Below, one piece after another: positions 8,204 through 12,983 of a DNA stretch of 12,983 bases (position 1 is the first letter of the stretch; every line of letters begins with the position of its first letter). This stretch comes from Psychrosphaera sp. (GTDB taxonomy: Bacteria > Pseudomonadota > Gammaproteobacteria > Enterobacterales > Alteromonadaceae). A model generated the notes under the pieces. That model had not been told where the DNA came from, made no database searches, and worked only from the letters and a program-made list of their open reading frames with translations. The translations under genes were made by a program, and so were the position numbers. The stretch spans positions 1 through 12,983 of the forward strand of contig JAOHFM010000046.1 of NCBI GenBank assembly GCA_028098005.1, read 5' to 3'.

Positions 8204-8219
8204 AGAAGGTTAACCTTCT
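8204..8219. repeat. Perfect 16-bp palindrome over the recA stop codon
   Basis: AGAAGGTTAACCTTCT is self-complementary and includes the recA stop (complement of 8210-8212). It may fold at the end of the recA message just before the terminator; no other role can be shown. Confidence 0.5.
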
Positions 8220-9250
8220 AAGGTTGCATCTTTATCTTCAGCGTCTTCATCTTTAATAGTCGCTTGAAGAAGTAGCATATCTCTAAGTTTAGCTTCAATT
8301 TCTTCTGCAATATCTGTGTTTTCTTTTAGGAACTTAATACAGTTTGCTTTACCTTGGCCAATTTTACTTCCGTTATACGCGTACCATGCACCAGCCTTAT
8401 CAACGACGTTATTCTTAACGCCCAAGTCAATAAGTTCACCTTCTTTAGAGATGCCTTTACCATACATGATAATAAATTCGGTTTGTTTGAACGGCGGTGC
8501 AACTTTATTTTTCACAACCTTAACTCGAGTTTCGTTACCAATAATTTCATCACCCTCTTTTACAGAGCCAATGCGACGAATATCAAGACGAACTGAAGCA
8601 TAGAATTTTAGTGCGTTACCACCCGTAGTTGTTTCTGGATTGCCAAACATTACACCAATTTTCATACGAATTTGGTTAATGAAAATACATAACGTGTTTG
8701 AACGCTTTATGTTACCAGTCAACTTACGTAATGCTTGTGACATTAGACGAGCTTGAAGACCCATGTGTGAATCACCCATGTCACCTTCAATTTCAGCTTT
8801 TGGTGTAAGTGCGGCAACGGAGTCAACAATTAGTACATCAACGGCACCTGAACGAACTAGCATATCGGTAATCTCTAGTGCTTGCTCACCGGTATCAGGC
8901 TGAGATACTAGTAACTCATCAACATTAACACCTAAGGCAGCAGCATAAATCGGATCAAGCGCATGCTCAGCATCTACGAAGGCACATGTTTTACCTTGCT
9001 TTTGGGCTTGGGCAATAACTTGTAATGTTAGTGTTGTTTTACCTGATGATTCTGGTCCATAAATCTCAATAATACGGCCACAAGGCAAACCGCCTATACC
9101 TAGCGCAATATCTAGTCCTAGAGAACCTGTTGATACTGACTCAATATCTAACGCCTTACTATCACCTAACTTCATGATAGAACCTTTACCAAACTGACGT
9201 TCAATTTGCTGTAACGCAGCACCTAGTGCTTTTTCTTTATTCGCGTCCAT
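8210..9250 (-). CDS. recA: Recombinase RecA
   Basis: DNA strand-exchange ATPase for homologous recombination and co-protease for LexA in the SOS response; cytosolic. Its 346 residues are near the usual length. Walker A is GPESSGKTT at 65-73, Walker B is the LIVDSVAAL strand, and the DNA-binding loops include the [19 protein letters not shown] and [19 protein letters not shown] regions. The tail is acidic ([12 protein letters not shown]), as in other RecAs, where it modulates activity. The start ATG at 9250 has GGAG six bases upstream (complement of 9257-9260). A near-E. coli LexA-controlled promoter lies at 9303-9330. It is followed by a strong terminator and converges on the barrel gene; no recX is present downstream. 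Confidence 0.99.
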   Translation of the reverse strand: MDANKEKALGAALQQIERQFGKGSIMKLGDSKALDIESVSTGSLGLDIALGIGGLPCGRIIEIYGPESSGKTTLTLQVIAQAQKQGKTCAFVDAEHALDPIYAAALGVNVDELLVSQPDTGEQALEITDMLVRSGAVDVLIVDSVAALTPKAEIEGDMGDSHMGLQARLMSQALRKLTGNIKRSNTLCIFINQIRMKIGVMFGNPETTTGGNALKFYASVRLDIRRIGSVKEGDEIIGNETRVKVVKNKVAPPFKQTEFIIMYGKGISKEGELIDLGVKNNVVDKAGAWYAYNGSKIGQGKANCIKFLKENTDIAEEIEAKLRDMLLLQATIKDEDAEDKDATLEG

Positions 9251-9302
9251 TTATTTCTCCAGAATAACTATGTCATGGCGGTAAGCCAAAATTTATGAAA
9301 CG

Positions 9303-9330
9303 AGTATACTGTATAATTAAACAGTATCAA
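9303..9330 (-). promoter_or_regulatory. recA promoter
   Basis: On the minus strand, TTGATA (complement of 9325-9330) and TATACT (complement of 9303-9308) are separated by 16 bases. The arrangement is nearly identical to the E. coli recA promoter, where the LexA box also fills the spacer. It lies about 50 bases before the recA start codon. Confidence 0.85.
9307..9326 (-). promoter_or_regulatory. LexA (SOS) box of recA
   Basis: TACTGTATAATTAAACAGTA fits the gammaproteobacterial LexA consensus CTGT-N8-ACAG perfectly, with the favoured TA flanks on both sides. It covers the spacer between the -35 and -10 hexamers, so bound LexA would block recA transcription until DNA damage. Confidence 0.93.
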
Positions 9331-9359
9331 TACTGTATGAGATTTTTTTTAATCTTTTT

Positions 9360-9863
9360 CTAACAAATTAGACTAACTAAATGATTTAAAGCGTAATTTA
9401 CAGCCTGCTCTCTAACTAAAGAACGGTCACCATCAAATACTCGAAGTTCACTGAAAAGGCTTATTTTGCTTACATCAGTGTTGTTATCTCTAACGGCAAA
9501 AGCAAACCAAACTGTTCCAACAGGCTTGTTTTCTGTACCGCCACCTGGCCCTGCAATGCCACTAACCGCGATAGCAACATTGGCGTTCGCTTTAATTAGC
9601 GCACCGACGGCCATTTCTTTCACCGTTTGCTCTGATACCGCACCATAACTATCTAAGGTTAACCCTTTCACGCCAACTAAGCTTTGTTTAGAGTCGTTAC
9701 TATAAGTTACAAACGCTTGATTAAAATAGGTGGAACTCCCAGCCAATTCTGTAATTGCACTTGATATTCCTCCTCCAGTACATGACTCCGCCGTTGTCAC
9801 CGTCCAATTTTTTTCTATGAGTTGTGTAGCTAGCTTTTCTAATGCTTCTATTCGTTTGGGCAT
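9360..9863 (-). CDS. pncC: Nicotinamide-nucleotide amidohydrolase PncC (CinA C-terminal domain family)
   Basis: Cytosolic deamidase that converts nicotinamide mononucleotide to nicotinate mononucleotide in NAD salvage. At 167 residues it is the short, stand-alone form lacking the CinA N-terminal molybdopterin-binding-like domain, close in length to E. coli PncC (YgaD). Family marks are TTAESCTGGG (23-32), TYSNDSKQSLVGV (53-65) and SGIAGPGGGTENKPVGTVWFA (from S101). The start is ATG 9863, with a weak AAGG about 12 bases upstream; no better in-frame start is seen. It lies 109 bases upstream of recA on the same strand, a known gammaproteobacterial pairing. No intrinsic terminator is seen after it, so some read-through into recA is possible although recA has its own promoter. 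It is divergent from mutS. Confidence 0.95.
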   Translation of the reverse strand: MPKRIEALEKLATQLIEKNWTVTTAESCTGGGISSAITELAGSSTYFNQAFVTYSNDSKQSLVGVKGLTLDSYGAVSEQTVKEMAVGALIKANANVAIAVSGIAGPGGGTENKPVGTVWFAFAVRDNNTDVSKISLFSELRVFDGDRSLVREQAVNYALNHLVSLIC

Positions 9864-10006
9864 ATTATGTTCAACCTTAAGTCCTAACCTCTTATTGTTT
9901 GATCTTTAGTTACACTACTTCATAGATCATAAATTTTACGAGACAGCAGTGGATCGATCTGTGACAATATACAACATTATGAAACAACCATCAGTTCACC
10001 GCAAAA
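9864..10006. other. Divergent pncC-mutS intergenic region with four GATC sites
   Basis: This 143-base region must contain the starts of transcription for both genes, but I could not pick out a convincing -35/-10 pair for either. It holds GATC at 9901, 9925, 9952 and 9956, the last two directly adjacent. No LexA box is visible. Confidence 0.5.
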
Positions 10007-12622
10007 ATGATTGATTTATACAGTGAGGCTAGCATTTCGGCACAAACGCCAATGATGCAACAGTTTTTAAAATTAAAAAAAGATCACCAAGATGTCCTTC
10101 TATTTTATAGAATGGGTGACTTTTACGAACTCTTTTTTGATGACGCCAAACGAGCGTCTGAGTTACTCGATATCTCACTAACAAAACGTGGCACTGCTCA
10201 TGGCCAACCCATTCCAATGGCCGGCGTGCCTTATCATGCGGTTGATAACTATTTATCACGATTGGTTCAAATGGGTCAATCAGTGGCTATTTGTGAACAA
10301 ATAGGCGACCCAGCAACAAGTAAGGGCCCAGTTGACAGAAAAGTCGTAAGAATTGTTACACCCGGCACAGTGACCGACGAAAATCTTCTGCCCGACCGAC
10401 AGGACAACTTAATTGCCGCGGTTTTTGAAAAGAAAACAAAGAGTAATACTCAATTTGGTTTAGCATACTTAGATATAAATAGTGGTCGATTTTTATTAAA
10501 TGAGTTTGTCACCGTAAGCGACTTAAACGCCACATTAACCCGCCTTGCTCCTGCAGAGCTTCTATATGCCGAATCAGTCACAGAATTACAAAGCGTTGCT
10601 CGTCACAAAGGCGCACGTCGCAGACCTGATTGGGAGTTTGATTTACAAACCGCTCACCGAGTTCTCAACCAACAGTTCAAAACAAAAGAGCTAGCTGGCT
10701 TTGGAGTTATGGATTATTCCGTAGGTTTATGTGCTGCTGGCTGTTTAATGCAATATGTCAAAGATACACAGCGTACAGCACTACCTCATATAAGAAGTAT
10801 TACTGTTGAATCATTGCAAAGTTGCATATTAATTGACTCAGCCACACGTAAGAACCTAGAACTAACGCAAAATCTATCCGGCGGTTTAGACAATACCTTA
10901 GCGCAAGTACTCGATAAAACATCTACACCAATGGGTAGCCGACTACTAAAGCGCTGGATTCATATGCCTAGTCGTGAACAGCTTGAAGTTACCGCAAGGC
11001 TAGATGCCGTAAGTGAACTTGTAGATAGCGGCCATTTCGAAGAGGTTCAAACACTTTTAAAGCAAATTGGCGACATAGAACGAATTGTTGCTCGATTAGC
11101 GCTTAGGTCAGCGAGGCCTAGAGACTTAGCCCGATTACGAAATGCCTTAATGATTATTCCAAAATTAAAGGCGTCGCTGGCAAGTACAAATTCCGGGCGA
11201 CTAAATGCTCTAAAACAGAGTATTCAAGACCTTCCTGATGTTGCATCATTATTAGAAGCTGCAGTTATTGAAAGTCCTCCAGTTTTAATTCGTGATGGTG
11301 GAGTCATTAAGCCTGGCTTTAATGAAGATCTTGATGAGCTTAGAGAGTTGAGTGCCGGAGCTACCCGGTTTGTAGAGGAGCTAGAAGCGAGAGAGCGAGA
11401 GCAAACTGGTATAGCGACGCTTAAAGTAGGCTATAACAAAGTGCATGGCTTTTTTATTGACGTCAGCAAGGCAAATTCGGCACAAGTTCCTGAGCATTAC
11501 ATTCGTCGTCAGACTTTAAAAAATAACGAGCGATATATTGTTCCTGAATTAAAAGCCCATGAAGAAAAGGTTTTAACTAGCCAAAGCCGTTCATTGGCCT
11601 TAGAAAAAAGATTATATGACGAGTTAATCACTGAGCTGAACAGCGTCATCGAGCCGCTACAGATTACTTCCGATGGAATTGCACAACTAGATGTACTTTG
11701 TAACTTTGCCGAACGCGCAGAATCACTTAATTACAATAAACCCTCTTTAATCACAGGGCGAAATATCAACATTGAAGGTGGCCGCCACCCGGTTGTTGAA
11801 CAAGTGATGTCAGACCCTTTTATTGCTAATCCTGTAAGTTTGAATCCAAAACGAAGGCTCGCTGTTATTACTGGCCCCAACATGGGCGGTAAATCCACCT
11901 ATATGAGGCAAATAGCGCTCATAACGTTAATGGCCAACATTGGTTGTTATGTGCCAGCAGAGTTCGCTGAAATTGGCGAGATAGACAGAATATTTACTCG
12001 TATTGGAGCCTCTGACGACCTTGCTTCAGGACGATCTACATTTATGGTAGAAATGACGGAAACTGCAAACATTCTGCACAACGCGACACCAAACTCATTG
12101 GTACTAATGGATGAAATAGGTAGAGGCACAAGTACATATGACGGACTAAGTTTAGCTTGGGCAACGGCAGACTACTTGGTCTCTAAGCTTCATTCACTGA
12201 CTCTGTTTGCAACACACTATTTTGAGCTAACGGAGTTTGCCGAACACCAAGAAGGTGTAGTAAATGTTCATTTAGATGCTCAAGAACATGGCGACGACAT
12301 TATATTTATGCATGCTGTTCAAGAAGGTGCCGCAAGTAAAAGTTTCGGAATTCAAGTCGCAAAACTGGCAGGACTACCTAAGGAGGTCCTCCATTACGCT
12401 AAAGGAAAGCTAGAGCAGTTAGAAAGGACAAAAACACAAGTTCAAGAAGACGGCTCGTCACTCTCTGAGCAACTTCCGGCAAGCTCACAAGCAAAACCTC
12501 TATCGATGATGGAAATGTCGAAATTACAAGTTGCTGACGTTATATCTGATACAGACTTAGATGACTTGTCACCACGGCAAGCATGGGAGTTAATTAGCAA
12601 CTTAAAACAAACTCTTAGTTAA
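10007..12622 (+). CDS. mutS: DNA mismatch repair protein MutS
   Basis: Mismatch-recognition ATPase that starts methyl-directed repair with MutL and MutH in the cytosol. It has 871 residues, slightly more than E. coli MutS. The N-terminal mismatch-binding motif is F39-Y-E41 within [16 protein letters not shown]. Connector, lever and clamp domains follow. The ATPase domain has Walker [10 protein letters not shown] at 623-631, Walker B LVLMDE ending at E703 and continuing into GRGTSTYDG, and the H-loop region [13 protein letters not shown]-terminal helical segment ([17 protein letters not shown]) matches the tetramerisation region of E. coli MutS. The start ATG 10007 gives an N-terminus that aligns with known MutS proteins ([11 protein letters not shown]), although no Shine-Dalgarno sequence is evident. 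Its stop overlaps the end of the opposite-strand gene by 8 bases. Confidence 0.99.
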   Translation: MIDLYSEASISAQTPMMQQFLKLKKDHQDVLLFYRMGDFYELFFDDAKRASELLDISLTKRGTAHGQPIPMAGVPYHAVDNYLSRLVQMGQSVAICEQIGDPATSKGPVDRKVVRIVTPGTVTDENLLPDRQDNLIAAVFEKKTKSNTQFGLAYLDINSGRFLLNEFVTVSDLNATLTRLAPAELLYAESVTELQSVARHKGARRRPDWEFDLQTAHRVLNQQFKTKELAGFGVMDYSVGLCAAGCLMQYVKDTQRTALPHIRSITVESLQSCILIDSATRKNLELTQNLSGGLDNTLAQVLDKTSTPMGSRLLKRWIHMPSREQLEVTARLDAVSELVDSGHFEEVQTLLKQIGDIERIVARLALRSARPRDLARLRNALMIIPKLKASLASTNSGRLNALKQSIQDLPDVASLLEAAVIESPPVLIRDGGVIKPGFNEDLDELRELSAGATRFVEELEAREREQTGIATLKVGYNKVHGFFIDVSKANSAQVPEHYIRRQTLKNNERYIVPELKAHEEKVLTSQSRSLALEKRLYDELITELNSVIEPLQITSDGIAQLDVLCNFAERAESLNYNKPSLITGRNINIEGGRHPVVEQVMSDPFIANPVSLNPKRRLAVITGPNMGGKSTYMRQIALITLMANIGCYVPAEFAEIGEIDRIFTRIGASDDLASGRSTFMVEMTETANILHNATPNSLVLMDEIGRGTSTYDGLSLAWATADYLVSKLHSLTLFATHYFELTEFAEHQEGVVNVHLDAQEHGDDIIFMHAVQEGAASKSFGIQVAKLAGLPKEVLHYAKGKLEQLERTKTQVQEDGSSLSEQLPASSQAKPLSMMEMSKLQVADVISDTDLDDLSPRQAWELISNLKQTLS

Positions 12623-12983
12623 CTTTGGTAACACCAATCCTAGCATTTTTATAATCTTGAAAAGATAAGAAGTGCTGGGATAACTTGTTTTCTCTTCTTG
12701 CTTTTGCCAAGCCGTTGTCAAACATAGTTCTTAGCATACGGCCTCTCTCGTTGTCATGAAACAACGCAAATAGAGGCAACGACTCAGAAAAAACCTCATA
12801 TGGGTAACGTTCAAAATACGAGGGCACGTTGTATTCGTAATCAACCAGTATGTCTATTTTCTTCTGATTAAACAGCTGTTCACACATGAAAAAGTCCGTT
12901 TCATAAATTGAGCTCGCGTTCTTTACTCTTTTTGCAACCAATTCGTAAGTTTCGGACGCACAGTAAGTTAAGTCAGCATCCCC
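12615..12983 (-). CDS. Probable periplasmic solute-binding-like protein (N-terminal part missing)
   Basis: The frame stays open from the stop at 12615 to the right edge, giving about 122 C-terminal residues beginning [15 protein letters not shown]; the TTG near 12941 is not needed as a start. Visible features are [55 protein letters not shown] and the end RIGVTKVN. The pattern of a short hydrophobic strand, then an N-E-R-G-R helix and a G-L-x-K-A-R helix resembles the end of solute-binding proteins (SBP_bac_3-like) common in Alteromonadales, where they may be stand-alone rather than part of a transporter. No domain is complete enough to be sure. It converges with mutS with an 8-base overlap and no terminator between. 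Confidence 0.5.
   Translation of the reverse strand, partial: GDADLTYCASETYELVAKRVKNASSIYETDFFMCEQLFNQKKIDILVDYEYNVPSYFERYPYEVFSESLPLFALFHDNERGRMLRTMFDNGLAKARRENKLSQHFLSFQDYKNARIGVTKVN

Noticed and set aside
8316..8603. Plus-strand frames of 80-95 codons inside recA
   Set aside because: Antisense shadows of highly conserved recA codons.
9340..9360. T-rich stretch after pncC as its terminator
   Set aside because: Only a 4-bp GATT/AATC stem; on the minus strand it reads as A-rich, not as a U-tract.

Overview
The window looks like chromosomal DNA from a flagellated marine gammaproteobacterium, most likely of the order Alteromonadales (Colwellia/Thalassotalea/Psychrosphaera-like). The reasons are AT-rich coding sequence, E. 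coli-like YadH, RecA and MutS proteins, the long (367-residue) form of PurC, the pncC-recA/mutS arrangement, and a sigma-28 promoter in front of a chemoreceptor gene. The genus is an inference. No IS element, prophage, CRISPR array, tRNA or rRNA was seen.

Layout. (1) 1-692: 3' part of a yadH-type ABC-2 exporter permease, cut by the window edge. (2) 870-2489: a methyl-accepting chemotaxis protein behind a clear FliA (sigma-28) promoter, followed by a rho-independent terminator. (3) 2613-3716: purC, followed by overlapping inverted repeats. (4) 3876-8126: a tightly packed three-gene unit. It encodes a secreted cupredoxin-like copper protein, a membrane GGDEF/EAL c-di-GMP enzyme with a large periplasmic sensor region, and an outer-membrane beta-barrel. 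The genes overlap by about 11 nt and then lie 5 nt apart, so they are almost certainly one operon. (5) 8210-9863, minus strand: recA with a textbook LexA-controlled promoter, and pncC upstream of it. (6) 10007-12622, plus strand: mutS, divergent from pncC. (7) 12615-12983, minus strand: the 3' part of a probable periplasmic solute-binding-like protein, overlapping the end of mutS by 8 bp.

How the genes work together. recA, pncC and mutS form the conserved housekeeping and DNA-repair block, and the usual recX is not found downstream of recA. The part most likely to be undescribed is the cupredoxin / GGDEF-EAL / barrel operon. Its three products would sit in the periplasm, inner membrane and outer membrane, which suggests an envelope-spanning sensing module that changes c-di-GMP, possibly in response to copper or redox state. 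The gene arrangement and protein motifs are seen directly; the joint function is inference.

No gene-free stretch exceeds 300 bases. The longest gaps (693-869, 3717-3875, 9864-10006) hold the promoters, palindromes and hairpins listed below.
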